Shown here: piece by piece, positions 21,101-32,581 of the stretch | Position numbering within the stretch: the first letter of the stretch is position 1 | Layout of the letters: every line of letters starts with the position of its first letter | NCBI GenBank assembly: GCA_029204225.1 | Contig: MU832586.1 | Span: forward strand, 1 to 64,000 | Direction: 5' to 3' | Source: Diphasiastrum complanatum | Lineage: Eukaryota; Streptophyta; Lycopodiopsida; Lycopodiales; Lycopodiaceae | DNA: 64,000 nucleotides | Translations under genes and position numbers: made by a program | Notes under the pieces: model-generated | Seen by the model: only the letters and a program-made list of their open reading frames with translations | Told to the model about the DNA's origin: nothing | Database searches by the model: none

Positions 21101-22255
21101 TCACTTCGGTTCTCAGAACCATACGGTTCACAAAAATTTTTAGGCTCAACCGTGAAGAACCGTAGTAAATAATTAATTGATTGATTTTTTTTAGGGGTTT
21201 TAGGGGCTAAAGAGCATGTAAAAAATTAATTGATTAATTACATAAACCGTACCACGGTTCATGAACCGTGGTACAGTTCACTGTACGGTACTTCAGACCC
21301 ACGGTTCTGAGAACAGTGGGTCCTATGCCTCGAGGTTTTGACATATAGGATAAACCCTGTGATAGGACCTACACCTCTTGAGGGCACCTGCCAAAGAGGA
21401 GCTGCACAAGAGACGTTAAGCCCTGCCTGGGAGCTTTGCCCATCGTAAAATCATTTTTTTGCTTTTTCATTAAAAAAAAAGGAGGTGCCTCACAGAACAT
21501 AATTTCTGCACCTCCCTTTTTTTTCCAAAATCTTTTACATTTAAAAAAAATTCACACGACCTTCCGCGCGGTAGGCGCATGTAGAACAAATTTACGGTAA
21601 AAAGAAGAAGAAAAAATAAATAAGTAAAGTTTTCACGCCGTGGAAGGTCACCTCCTCGGCCATTCGTGGGGAGGGCCTTCCGGCCTCGGCCCAAGGCCCT
21701 TCCCCCACGGAATGGCCTAGGAGGGTGACCCGCCCCCCCCTTTCGGCAGAAGGCCCTTCCCCCTCGGAATGGCTCGAGGGTGACCCCCCTCCTTTTAATT
21801 TAAATTTTCCTGCCCTGGCCATAATGCTCTGCGCACAGTATGCCGGGGCATCGTGGCCCATAGTCAAGGAGGGCTTCACGGCTGCCAAAAGCCCCACAAA
21901 CAAGAAGTAAAATCAGAAGCTCCAAAACTGTAATTAGGTTGTGGCACTGCTTGCCATGACTTACTTGGCTAAAGAGCTGCATCCCTCTGCTGATGCACTC
22001 CATGGCCTTATCCTGCTGCTGTATCCTTTCCAAGCTAGAAGCCATCAACACACCTGTCACTGCCAAAACGGTGCCACCAGCCCACAACTCCCAGCTACCC
22101 AACCCAATTGCAGCACCCAACACTACAGTTGCTGCAGCTCTGCGTTTGGTCACAACAGCAGCAGACTTACAACTGTGAACACGGGCCAGAGGCTGATGGC
22201 GTGAGCATGAAATGGCTATGGCAGCAGATGGAAAAGAGACACGGGCTAGTGCCAT
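18074..22255 (-). CDS. plastid-type TPR protein gene, first two exons
   Basis: Two minus-strand exons join in phase. Exon 1 (22255-21965, 97 codons) starts MALARVSFPSAAIAISCSR, a Ser/Ala/Arg-rich plastid-transit-like leader. It continues through a hydrophobic segment (about residues 41-72, VVLGAAIGLGS...LAVTGVLMASS) and ends ECISRGMQLFSQ at a perfect GTAAGT donor. Exon 2 (18140-18074, 67 bp) follows TTTTAG and encodes GDVEGSLVEFDKALELDP, a TPR-like helix pair. From memory, plant chloroplast TPR proteins have LF.xGDVxGSLxEFDxAxELDP at this point. The 3.8-kb intron is full of transposons. No exon 3 was found, so the gene is either truncated or has another very long intron. Function is unknown; lumen or membrane location is inferred. 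Confidence 0.6.
19203..19295 (-). mobile_element. 93-bp tRNA-like retroposon (short SINE)
   Basis: Flanked by a perfect 20-bp direct repeat GTCTAAAAATTACATAGAAA (19183-19202 and 19296-19315). On the minus strand the insert reads like a tRNA: A-box-like GGCTTAGTTAATTGG, a stem AAAGTTTCTTT in anticodon-arm position, and a B box GGTTTGATCCTC. There is no poly(A) or extra body. The same insert family occurs at 54474-54560. Long duplications indicate LINE-machinery retroposition. Confidence 0.85.
20130..20564 (-). repeat. probable 3' LTR start of the gypsy remnant
   Basis: Directly after the purine tract the minus strand starts TGTTAGGGACCCAACCCC, as an LTR should. The distal end could not be set; 20130 is only a rough limit. 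No matching 5' LTR is in the window. Confidence 0.45.
20565..21074 (-). pseudogene. gypsy integrase C-terminus and chromodomain remnant
   Basis: Minus-strand translation gives AQDRAYFYANQKRQPRVFVK, GDWVYLTIPKNSKVLRIEK, CGPFRIV, then LDLPQGIKVHLVF and CLKERLGAKD. This is the GPF/Y end of a gypsy integrase, followed by degraded chromodomain-like sequence and a purine tract (minus AAGGGGGAGGGAA, 20578-20566). Several stops and shifts are present. The 5' side is cut by the MITE at 21075. Confidence 0.8.
21075..21327. mobile_element. hAT-family MITE (253 bp)
   Basis: Starts CATAGAATCCGTGAACCGTG and ends CCTATG. The left terminus matches the right terminus of the 2.6-kb hAT element (42891-45514) at 19 of 20 bases. 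Both also share an internal palindrome with AACCGTACCACGGTT...AACCGTGGTAC (21245-21273; 42932-42963) and TTAATTGATT-type AT runs. There are no coding bases. The flanks (ATCTTGGG and CCTCGAGG) do not form a clean 8-bp duplication, so one end may be damaged. Confidence 0.7.
21472..21524. repeat. A9-GGAGGTGC fold-back
   Basis: Inverted repeat: AAAAAAAAAGGAGGTGC at 21472-21488 and its near-complement at 21508-21524 with a 19-base loop. It could form a strong hairpin. No function is assigned. Confidence 0.6.
21646..21785. repeat. GC-rich inverted and tandem repeat unit
   Basis: Left arm GGTCACCTCCTCGGCCATTC... (21646-21679) pairs with a right arm ending GGCCTAGGAGGGTGACC (about 21693-21730). A second copy of the right arm follows at 21750-21785 (GGCCCTTCCCCCTCGGAAT...). 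It lies in the intron about 180 bp from exon 1 of the TPR gene. Confidence 0.6.
21965..22255 (-). CDS. TPR gene exon 1 (transit peptide and membrane segment)
   Basis: 97 intact codons from ATG at 22255 to the donor GTAAGT at 21964. Start chosen as the first Met before a transit-like leader. Ends in phase 0, matching exon 2. Confidence 0.65.
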
Positions 22256-22380
22256 TTTTCTTCCAAACTCGAGGACTCAGTTGTGTTGGTTAGAATAATG
22301 GATATATCCACCTTCAAGAAACAAAAGCCTCGAAGGACCAAGACACATTTACCATTTATGTTTGGAAAAGATTAACTTTA

Positions 22381-22471
22381 GGGTGGTTTCACATGGGAGA
22401 GTCTAGGCCCATGTCAAAATATGCACTTATCTTTTAATTTGAATGCCTACATCCTTCCATGTGAAAGCCCC
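22381..22471. mobile_element. Harbinger-like MITE, short copy
   Basis: Inverted ends GGGTGGTTTCACATGG and CCATGTGAAAGCCCC. It is preceded by TTA and followed by TTC (an imperfect 3-bp target duplication). Same ends as the 374-bp MITE at 60693-61066. Confidence 0.7.
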
Positions 22472-22616
22472 TTCATCAATTAACATCCAAGAAAGGTAGT
22501 AGGGCCTTCTTCCTTTTCAATCACAGATCAGAGACCAAAAACATCCTCTTGCTTCCAAGCTTGTACGTTGAATTTGTAGATCAAACCTGCACACTTTTCA
22601 AAGCATGATTGTTTTG

Positions 22617-22662
<46 letters not shown>

Positions 22663-22680
22663 ACGCGCTCGCACGCACAC

Positions 22681-22719
<39 letters not shown>
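22617..22719. repeat. compound microsatellite (GT)n-(CACG)-(AT)n-(AC)n
   Basis: (TG)n from about 22619, then alternating purine-pyrimidine GCACGCGCTCGCACGC, then (AT)n and (AC)n up to the Helitron end at 22720. The stretch favours Z-DNA and cruciform structure. Confidence 0.9.
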
Positions 22720-22720
<1 letters not shown>

Positions 22721-25432
22721 TAGTGGGTATGCACGTCGTTGACGGGCGGGGGCCCGACGATATAGGTGACGGCCGATGATTTGGATGGTGGCCGATGGTT
22801 TAGGAAGATGTGTAAATTTAGATATGTGTATGTTTGTATGTATGAGTGAGAATGTACGTTGTGATGGACAAAATGCGAATCCGGCAATGTGATTGGTGAT
22901 AATGTGTAGGTTTTTGACAATGTTTGGCCAACCGTGTTAGAGACCGGCACGTTGCAGCTTTCTACTTTGAAGAATCAATTAGAGAGTAACAGTTGGTGCT
23001 CTATCAACAGCGTTGCATGGTGATGTGTTTAGAAAACGTGGGAGCTGAGAAAATTTATTTCACAAGTTTTATGCAGCGGGCTGCGGGATCAGCGCACTGT
23101 CGTCCTTGTCAATAATCAGCACATGAAGACTTCCTGCATTTCGCACTCTCAATAGTGTAACATACAACTGCCCCTGACTAAACACAGGTCGAGGCAAATA
23201 CAATCCAATCATGTCCATAGTTTGCCCTTGTGCTTTTGTTTATTGTCATGGCAAATGCTGCTGTAATAAGGAACTGGACCCTCTGCAATTCAAACGGCAT
23301 GTTCAAATCGCTCGGCACTATAGAGATACGTGGAATAAGGACTCTACTCCCTATATTCTTCCCAGTCACTATCTCTGCCTCTATGACCTGTCTATCCAAT
23401 CTGAGGATGATCAGCCTTGTGCCATTGCACAATCCCTTGTCTGATGCTATCGATCGTAACAACATCACAATCATCCCAATCTTCAACACCAACTTATGTG
23501 GATAAATCCACTCGGTTGCAAGCTGTTCAAAAACTCTACAGAGTGGACATTAATGCCCTCACAGTCAACAACACTATCGGCACTATAAAACATGCAAGCA
23601 TCACCTAGAAGCTGCTCAACAACCCTCGCATTGATCTCATCCACATCTTTGAGCCAATATTACACGACTCCTCAGAAATCAGCATCCTTAAAACATCGTG
23701 CAACATCAGGAAATGTGAATGAAATCAATTCGTCCACATCACGCATCCTTAGACACATGCCCTCTGGCAAGGAAATCAGGTCCAAATCGCGATGCTTGAA
23801 TGTGGGCTCATGACCATCTCCAACACTCAACAAATAATCTGCACCACCCTCCACGCCCATGAAGCGCATGTTCTTTGTCAATTTGTGCACCTCCATGTGT
23901 TTCCACAAACGCGAACACTTCAACGAAGTGTTGACAATCTGCGCACAAATACCACACAGTACCACTAGTAGAATCTATCGAAAATCACCCTCCAAAACAA
24001 TTGGAACTCCTCCAAAGGGAACATCAATACTCAATATATCTCATAGAGATCGATCCACACACTCTATAGCATACTTAGGCACCATGGGAGCCTCATCCCA
24101 AATGATGAGTCGACATGCCATCAAAAGCGTACCTAACGCATATTGCTTAGAGATGTTGCATGTCGAGCTCTCATTCAATTCCGTCGAAGGAATTGTAAAC
24201 CAAGAGTGTGCGGTCCTACCACCTTTCGTCAATAGTGCAACAATCCACATGATGCAACTACCAATGCTATCCACTTTGTGCACGCACATATCACAATATG
24301 ATACTATACATGTACGTCTTGCCTATACCACCTGGATCATCTACAAAAAAAAACTCCACCCACTCTTTGTACAACATGCTTACGTTCAATCTCTCGATGC
24401 CAACTTCAACCTATGAAAGGTTCTTGTCGACAAACATCTCCTCGTGAAACAATGGAGATGAACCAAAATCAACATCGGGGACCCTAAACCCAAATTTCGC
24501 CAACGACTTTCCAGCTGCCTGCATGTGCGACTCCACATCAAGAATAGCTTTGTGTACCAAAACCTAACTCACAGGAATGGTCTCACACGTTATTGGTTGT
24601 CCCAACTCATGCGCATAATCCTCAACTAAATGAGGCTCTATACTCCTCCAGAGCTCTAACGGGTTAGAAGGGGCAAAGAAGCACAACGAACACGAGACGA
24701 AGCTACGATGGAGTGCCCCATGACACTGCCTTGCGCAAGCAGCTACTCCACTCCATCGCGTCATTTATTAGAAGTCTACGTCTGCAAGCATTTCTGAACG
24801 ACTGAAACAACTCACCGTCAACCGTGCGCAAGTCTTCAAAGCTAGTTGCACCTATGACATGAGCCAAAAGAACTCGCATATAGAACTTCTTCTCTTCATA
24901 GGGGTGTACAAAATACATGCGACCAATGGCAGGGTCGTCTGCATATTGATTCGACAGATCCACCTACACGTTCTCCTATTGTACCAATACTATCTTAGCA
25001 AGTCCTGGTACAACAACACTCGAGCCTCCAAATCCACTTCTCTTCAACTCAAAGAATGTTGTCAAAGTGGTACTTGATCATCCCTCTACGACCTCCACTA
25101 AATCCACTCCATCACTGAAGTATACCAATTCCTCTCCAGGGAGATGAATTGCCAGTTGGTGGGTCACCACGGGCTTATGGGCACCCATAGAAAGCCCCAA
25201 CAACCGCCAACATGAATCACTAGCTGAGAAATATCGAGCATAAAGAAATTGCTCTATCTCATCCACCCATCTTGATGTCTAACTACCGCCCTCTAAAACC
25301 TTTGCCGAAATCATATCAGTTCTCTTGTACACGTGCTTGTACACATACTTCACACTGCGTATATATACGCATACCTCCACGTTTAAGTGGCACTGAAAAT
25401 GAAGTGTCAGCCACATGTTGTACTATACAACC
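22720..25432 (-). mobile_element. Helitron remnant with 3' terminus
   Basis: Minus-strand Rep/helicase debris ends at a textbook Helitron 3' end. On the minus strand a hairpin (22759-22734, CGTCG...CGACG with inner GGGC/GCCC) lies 10 bases before CTAG at 22723-22720, followed by a host T. Coding pieces in order: VDEIEQFLYARYFSASDSCW and RLLGLSMGAHKPVVTH (about 25266-25140), IGRMYFVHPYEEKKFYMRV, ATSFEDLRTVDGELFQSF (24963-24770), TAHSWFTIP and IIWDEAPMVP (Walker B, 24230-24090), and GLCNGTRLIILRL and SRVLIPRISIVPSDLNMPFE (23430-23240). Many stops are present. The 5' end is lost where the copia LTR starts at 25433. Confidence 0.88.
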
Positions 25433-26293
25433 TGTTGGAAATGAGTGAGAGGACACAAACGGAAGAAGAGAGAAGGAAATAGTTTGTGGCGGAAGTAGCT
25501 GGAGACATTTCTCGTCGAAATAGACAATCTTCGCCTTTTCGCATTTCGAAAAAAAGTAAAGGAGTTGAACTTGATGCCAAAATAGTCACATTTCGTATTT
25601 CAGAAAAATGCGAATTGTGCAAAAATCGGTTCATTTGTGCAAACTATTGCGAAGACAATGTATTTTTGTAGACTGTTTGAAAATAGCGACTTGTTGAAGT
25701 TGTCGATGAAGTCGTGCACTTCGGATACTTCGGACACTTCAGACAGAAGTGCCTGAGTGACCAGACGGTCGAAGGTGTCGAAGATGTTGGATAAGTCGGA
25801 CACTTTGAATATTTCGAAGTTGTTTATTGAACCGTTGGTTAAAGTCATAGAAGATGGCCAGGTCTTCGATGTTCTTCGAATAGCTTTACATTCGAATGTA
25901 GATTCAAATAGGAATGGATACCCTTTACTTCGGAGATGAAGAATAGCCGAAAAGTCAATGAAGTCGACTTCGAGTACTTTAGCTGATTCAATTATTTGTA
26001 GGAATTTGCAGGTGTTAAAGTGCTTTGCAGAAACTCATGTATTTTACCAGGTCAAGTTCTGCACATAGAATGGGAGCAGTTTTGTAGGTGCTACAGTTTG
26101 TGTTAAGAAACATGACTAAATATGCAGAATAGCAAAACAGAAAAATATGATTCCTGCAAGTATCAAATGAGCAAACATAAAACCTAAAGGGGTTGTTGCA
26201 TATGATTCTAGATCAATGATCAAAAACATGTGCAGGAAGAATCTTGAATGAATTCTATCACTAGTGAGAAAATCGTAAGCTTAATCTCCAACA
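25433..26293 (-). repeat. copia 3' LTR (861 bp)
   Basis: Starts TGTTGGAAATGAG and ends CTCCAACA on the plus strand, with TGTTGGA/TCCAACA inverted ends. It sits directly after a minus-strand purine tract CTTAAGGGAGAC (26305-26294) and downstream of copia RNase H. The middle has many TTCGAA and ACTTCGGA repeats (25710-25960). No second LTR was found. Confidence 0.8.
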
Positions 26294-26305
26294 GTCTCCC
26301 TTAAG

Positions 26306-27620
26306 ATCACGGTTGGTGCCTGAGTGTCTTCGTCAGGTTTAGCATGCTAGAAAATTTTTATGCTTGATCTTGGGAAGTGCTCTGGTGAAGATGTCTGCAA
26401 CCATTTTGGATGTGGAGCAATATTGAAAAATCACTTGTCATAAAAAAATGTTTTCTCTAGTAAAATGATATTGGATATCAATATGCTTTGACTTGCCATG
26501 GTGACAATGAAATACAGCTCATGTTATCACACAGAATGGTAGTAGCATTAAACTGAGTGAGATGTAAGTCATGAAGTAACAATCTGATTCAAATAGCTTC
26601 CTTTGAAGCTTGACATACTCCGATGTATTCTGCTTCGGTTGAGGATAGCACCACTGATTTTTGCTTCCTCAAATTCCATGAAACTAGTACCCCTGCCAGA
26701 AAGAAATAAAACCCAAAAGTGGATTTTGTGGTTGAGACATTTCCTTCCCAATCTGAGTCGGAGTACCCTCAAAGAACCATTGGGTTGATAGCATTTTCAT
26801 CATAGCATAAGATTTGATCTAGGCTTCCTTGAATATACTTCATCACTCTTTTTAATGCTTTTCAATGAGAGATTCTAGGATTAGACATGTATTGACTTAA
26901 CGTGCTAACAATGTATGCTAGATTTGGTCTGATGCACAACATGACATACACTAAAGATCCTATAATTGAATGATAAGGGTATTTCACTAAGTTGAGTACT
27001 TCACTTTCGGAATCAGCACAAGAAGGTTTAGTCAAAACTATACTTGGATCCATTGGTGTATCAATTGTTTGCAATCAGACATGTGAAACTTTTATAAAAT
27101 ACCTTCTAGGTATTTTCGCTGGCTAAGATAGATCATCTTTTGTAGTCTATTTCTAGTAATGTGAATTCCTAATAAAGAATGAACAGTGCCTAGATCAGTC
27201 ATGCAATTCTTTTGACAGATCACTCTTAGTAGTGTGCAATAAAGAAGTGTCGTTAGACTAAATAGATGCATCATCTATGTATAGAGCTATGTGAACTGGA
27301 TTGACACCTATATATTTGGAATAAACATTACAGTCAACTGAATTGTTTACAAAACCTAGTTGAATGAGATAAGCATTGATTCTTTTGAACCATGCCCTTG
27401 CGGCTTGTTTCAAGCCAATATTGCTTTGTGCAGCTTGCATATTTTGTGCTCTTGGCCTTTGACTTGGAATCCTTCAGGTTGGAAGGTATACAATTCCTCT
27501 TTGACATAACCATAGTTGCATAAAGTCATGTTTCGATTGATGGTTGATCAAGATCTATTAGAGTTTGCATCTCATTCATAATGTAGATGTTGATTTTTCT
27601 ACACTGGCAAGGTTCTTGAT
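26306..27620 (-). pseudogene. copia RT and RNase H remnant
   Basis: Minus strand. EEL...FQPEGFQVKGQEHKICKL (about 27500-27430), LKQAARAWFKRINAYLIQLGF (27420-27350), LYIDDASI (RT YxDD-type block, about 27275), LLGIHITRNRL (27190-27140), YHSIIGSLVYVMLCIRPNLAY (26990-26910), and the RNase H block LSSTEAEYIGVCQASKEA (26650-26590). Frames shift repeatedly. The order matches Ty1/copia pol just upstream of its 3' LTR. The protease and integrase portions are missing. Confidence 0.85.
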
Positions 27621-28629
27621 CTACTTGTCTTTCTAACCAAAGATCAAAGGGATATTTTGAATCTTAATGATCTGAAATTCTTCACATATATTTTAGATAA
27701 TAATTATGCTAGGGTAGAACTGGCGAAGGTTCTTGTTTGGCGAACAATGACTTTTTGCAGCTTGGCGAGGATTAAGATAGACTTTCTGGATAGTCCTGAT
27801 GGATCTAACCTTCGTCGAACTCAAAATGATAAATTGCTGAATTTGGAAACCTCTAACAAATCGGTGAAGGTTCAGGCAAAGGATCAAGAGTGATACTGTT
27901 ATTTTTGCAAAAAAGATTTTTTTTGACAAAAATAGCTCTGTATAACAATTGATCTTGACTTAACGTTCGCCCAATTCATTGATTGCCAAAAATAGTATGA
28001 TGGATTGGCTATGACTCTGGCGAAGGTTCCTCTCATGTAACTGATATTTTTGTAGAAAGGTGTTAAACTTTCTACAAAAGGTTACCAACAACTAGTGGAA
28101 TGGTCACTTTAGCCTTCAATTTTTGGAATTAATCTTTGCTGACTTGGCTATAGATAGATCTGGATTAGATCTAGGCACAATAGACTAGGCAAAAGTTGGT
28201 TTTTTGTATTTATTTTGTTTTTAGGAGCTTTTTTCACTTTTTTGGGGGGTTTTTATTCAGTTTCTGAAAATTGACTAGGAAGTAGCCTTTGCCCTTCAAA
28301 TTCTAGCTTCAATGCATCATGGCGGTACTCTTTGCAACTTGGTGAAGGTTGGTTGCAAAGGAACAGAAAGTTATCAGTGTCTGATGAAGAATTTGCCCCT
28401 TTTGTCACCAAAATAGCAGAAATGAACAATTTTTATTGATTTCTCTAATTTTTTCAGATCCATATGGATCTTAGGAATGGTGATCTGATTGGCTTCCCCT
28501 GATAAAAAAAAAATCTCTCTCAAATTAACCCTAAAATGCAATTTTAACACTATTATGCCAAGACAAGATGCCTAAATGCAAACTAGCATCCAAGCATGGA
28601 TCAAAACATGCTAAAAAATAAAAATTTGC
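27621..28629. other. unassigned AT-rich DNA with GGCGAAGGTTC repeats
   Basis: No gene recognised. The string GGCGAAGGTTC or close variants (GGTGAAGGTTC, GGTGAAGGTTG) appears about five times between 27720 and 28350. It is probably transposon leader or LTR sequence. Confidence 0.4.
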
Positions 28630-28662
28630 ATAGTTGTCCGACAACGATGCCAAAATTGTAGC
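28630..28662 (-). other. gypsy-type primer site next to an LTR end
   Basis: Minus strand: ...ATCCGCTACA then ATTTTGGCATCGTTGTCGG. It resembles the TTTTGGCGCCGTTGCCGGGG primer site seen after LTRs of Athila/Tat-type plant gypsy elements, with several substitutions. The LTR would extend to the right (about 28663-28850). Confidence 0.5.
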
Positions 28663-28867
28663 GGATATTTCCTATCCACCTTCAACCCTAGATCTAAGCA
28701 CTCAAGCATCAAAGAAGATGAAGAGGATTAACATGTTGCCACTCAACGTTATTTTTCAACAAGGCAGTCATTTGGTATGTGCGCGTAGCATAGGCCATAC
28801 CTTTTATAGTAGCCACTTGATCCTAGGAACGTCTGAAGTTGGGATACTATAGTTTGTGCCATCATGG

Positions 28868-29460
28868 CTAAGAGCATATATATCTATTTGGATTGGTCAC
28901 CATACCATACTTACTGATCACATGCCCTAACAATACTCCATACGGAACTCCAAACAAGCATTTGTTGGCATTTAGTGCTATGCATGTCACGATGCATTGC
29001 TGAAAATATTTTTCTAACATGTTGAGGTGTTTCATGATGGTAGATGTCCCACATAGGTCATCTATAAAGATTTTGAGATTTTTATCTAAGATGTCGTCGA
29101 AACGTTTGTTCATGAACCTTTGATGTGTTCCAGGAGCATTAGTCAGCCGAAAAACTCCGAAAGTGGTAGTAAAGAGTACTGGTCTCTTCCGGCCATCTCT
29201 TCCAAAACTTGGTCTATAAATGGCAATGGGTAGTAGTCTTTCTTGGTCTACTTGACAATGTTTAACCTCTTGTAGTCTACACATAAGCAAATGTGTGTAG
29301 AGTTTTTCTTGGTTCAAGGCACTATTTGAGAACACCACTCCATATTCTCAACTAGAAATATCAATCCAACATTTCGGAGTTGTTCTAATTCGGTTTGGAC
29401 TCCTTCCTTCAGGTGGTAGGGTAGCCATCGTTGTTTTTGTCGTATAGGTTTGGCTCCCTC
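28868..29460 (-). pseudogene. gypsy reverse transcriptase fragment
   Basis: Minus-strand ORF 29338-28868 encodes TTTFGVFRLTNAPGTHQRFM, DDILDKNLKIFIDDL (RT F/I-DD catalytic block), KHLNMLEKYFQQC, LNANKCLFGVPYGVLLGHVI and SKYGMVTNPN. It continues upstream to 29460 with stops. It is a Ty3/gypsy RT of a different lineage from the 9267 element. The downstream RNase H is absent. Confidence 0.85.
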
Positions 29461-29704
29461 TTTTAGTGGTATTGTGCAGGTGAAATCCCTTTCAGATCTG
29501 AGTAGTCTCAGGCAAAATTATGCTGGTACTTCTTGCATAATCGCTCATACTTCTCTTTCTCTGCAATACTTAGAGAAGTGCCTAGTTTGATATTCTTGGG
29601 CTCTTCTATGGTTCCTAGTGTTATCAAACAGATATCGACATCTTGTACTTTAAGAGGCCGTTCTTTAGGAGTATTCCATTCTACCTCTAATATGGATCTT
29701 AGAT

Positions 29705-30304
29705 CTAGTTCATCTTCACTTGTAGTGGACTTAGTATCATCTTCAGTACCTGCAATAAAAGTACAGGGGCCCTCTCTAACTGAGGCACTTTTGGATAGCT
29801 GTCGACCATTGTTCGTTCTCTACCCCATCCAAAAATTAATACCCAGGTTAGAATGTCAACTATACAGTTACTAAGCCTGAGCCATGGTCGTCCTAATAGT
29901 ATAGAATACTCCTGGTTCCCTGCGTGTACATCCATCCTCATGACATAGAAATTCACTTGGACGGCCTTGTTAGCCACGATGATGGGGAAAGTTCTCAGCT
30001 CTCCCTCTGGTTTGATCATAGAGTTGTTTGCTAATTTCAGGGCTATCATAGTAGCTGGTTCTAAAGTGAATCCGAGTTGATCTGATAGTTCTAGGCTGAT
30101 AATGTTCACTACATACCCTGCATCAACTATGGCTCCTGAAATGACTAGGCCATCTATTAGTACATCTACTTTAGGGTAGTAGCGATCTAGCAGGTCTTCT
30201 AGCAGGTCTGCATTCACTTTCCCTACTATAGGGGGTCCTAGTGTTTTGGGTATTGGGGGTGGTCTCATCATGTTTTTGATAGTACGCTTGATGGCGGGTG
30301 ACAA
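29705..30304 (-). pseudogene. gypsy aspartic protease domain fragment
   Basis: 199-residue open frame. VDVLIDGLVISGAIVDAGYV replaces the usual D-[ST]-G with D-A-G (the IVDAG block). LKLANNSMIKPEGEL, VYVMRMD-like and YSILLGRPWLR follow, the last the typical retropepsin end. It lies upstream of the RT fragment on the same strand, so both derive from one element with about 250 bp of degraded linker between. Confidence 0.75.
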
Positions 30305-30433
30305 CTATACCAGTCAATGTTCCCTCTCTTCAAGTTCAAATCTATGCTCTTTCGAAACCTGCTTGGTTTGGTCATAGTTCTCTTGGTTTTCCCTTTTCTT
30401 AGTCCTAGGAATCTAGCGTGTCTGCGTCTTTCA

Positions 30434-31299
<866 letters not shown>

Positions 31300-31640
31300 A
31301 ATCAATCACCAAAGCAAGTGGCAGAGAGTTGTTATAATTGTGATGCCCAAGGACACTATTCTCCTTACTGTCATGAACCTATTTTCTAGATTTTTACGAA
31401 GTCGAAGAGTTAGAGATATCCGATAATGATGAGCGAGGTCAGCCCTTGATGAGAGAAATTCAAGATTATACTTCAAACAATAAGACAATGTGCATGATAA
31501 ATCATGATGACACATTTTCTATCGAAGTATCATCTACTAAGGTCTTGAAGATTTCAAAAAATTTATCTGAGGAAGAGACTCGAGACTATGTGAATTTACT
31601 TACATACTATTAAGATGTAATTGCCTGGTCTATTCATTGG
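31300..31640 (+). pseudogene. retrotransposon zinc-knuckle fragment
   Basis: Plus strand: CYNCDAQGHYSPYC (about 31336-31377), a perfect C-X2-C-X4-H-X4-C knuckle. Acidic degraded sequence follows, with YYxDVIAWS near 31600, a phrase seen at the start of some gypsy RTs. Multiple stops are present. Confidence 0.5.
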
Positions 31641-32580
31641 TTCTGTTCTTAATTGTGGTTGACATTTGGAATCATTGTTTCACACTTATACTTAGGAATG
31701 TTTCTACTTACACATCCTAAAGGAACATTTGCGTTGTTGTGATTAGATACGACAGATGTACTATTGCATGTATTTACTCCAATAATTGAGACTTGAGATC
31801 ACTTGCTCATTTTGAATAAGAGATAGTCAGTTGTTGAGGACCAATAATTGAGATTTTGTCTAATTGTTCTGAGAGTACTATGAGAAACTCTTTGTCTTGT
31901 CGGTTGTTCTTTACAAGTCTCAAGTGGAATATGTTTGATAAGAGATTGTCTTAATCAACTATTCGATAGTTTATTGAATTCATAACACAATTTAATTAGT
32001 GATATTGGTTGCCAATTCAATTGAATGTTTGTCAACAACCAGATTTGTTATACAAAGCACATAAAAGAATAGTAAGATCTGCAATTAACCGAATAAGCTA
32101 TCTCTTTGGGGTTCGACAATCTTATATACTACACTTAATCTACTTTATCTAATAAGTATGTTACGACACTGTGACCTCCAAATGAAAGGCATTCAAACTA
32201 TACTTGCAAGTACATTACTCAAAAATAGAATGATAACTACAAAGAAAGTACTCAGTGGACCACCAAAGTGATTTGTCCCTTTCTGGAAGACTGTAGTAGA
32301 AAATGTGTGGTAGAGAGCATTTCACAAACAAGGTTTTGATTGGCGAATTGGCTATCCAACTACGTTGCGTAAAAATTTAAGATGAAAAATATTTTAATAG
32401 AGAAAGAATTGTGGGATATTGTCATAGGGGATGAAAGAAGGCCATCCATTGAAGCGAAAATAAAGGCATTTCATAAAAAGAGCCGGAAGGGCATTGACCT
32501 ACATTAATCTATTAGTGAAGGATCAAATAAGCACCCTAATGAGTAATGCAGTGACACCAACACAAGAGCACAACATGAAA
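31641..32580. other. AT-rich DNA, no gene seen
   Basis: No supportable coding or structural feature. Frames facing both ways are closed every few dozen bases. Confidence 0.4.
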
Positions 32581-32581
32581 A

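Noticed and set aside
21592-21903. 103-residue minus ORF with GEGPSAERGG repeats next to the TPR exon
   Set aside because: It lies after the exon 1 splice donor within the intron and derives from the GC-rich inverted repeat.
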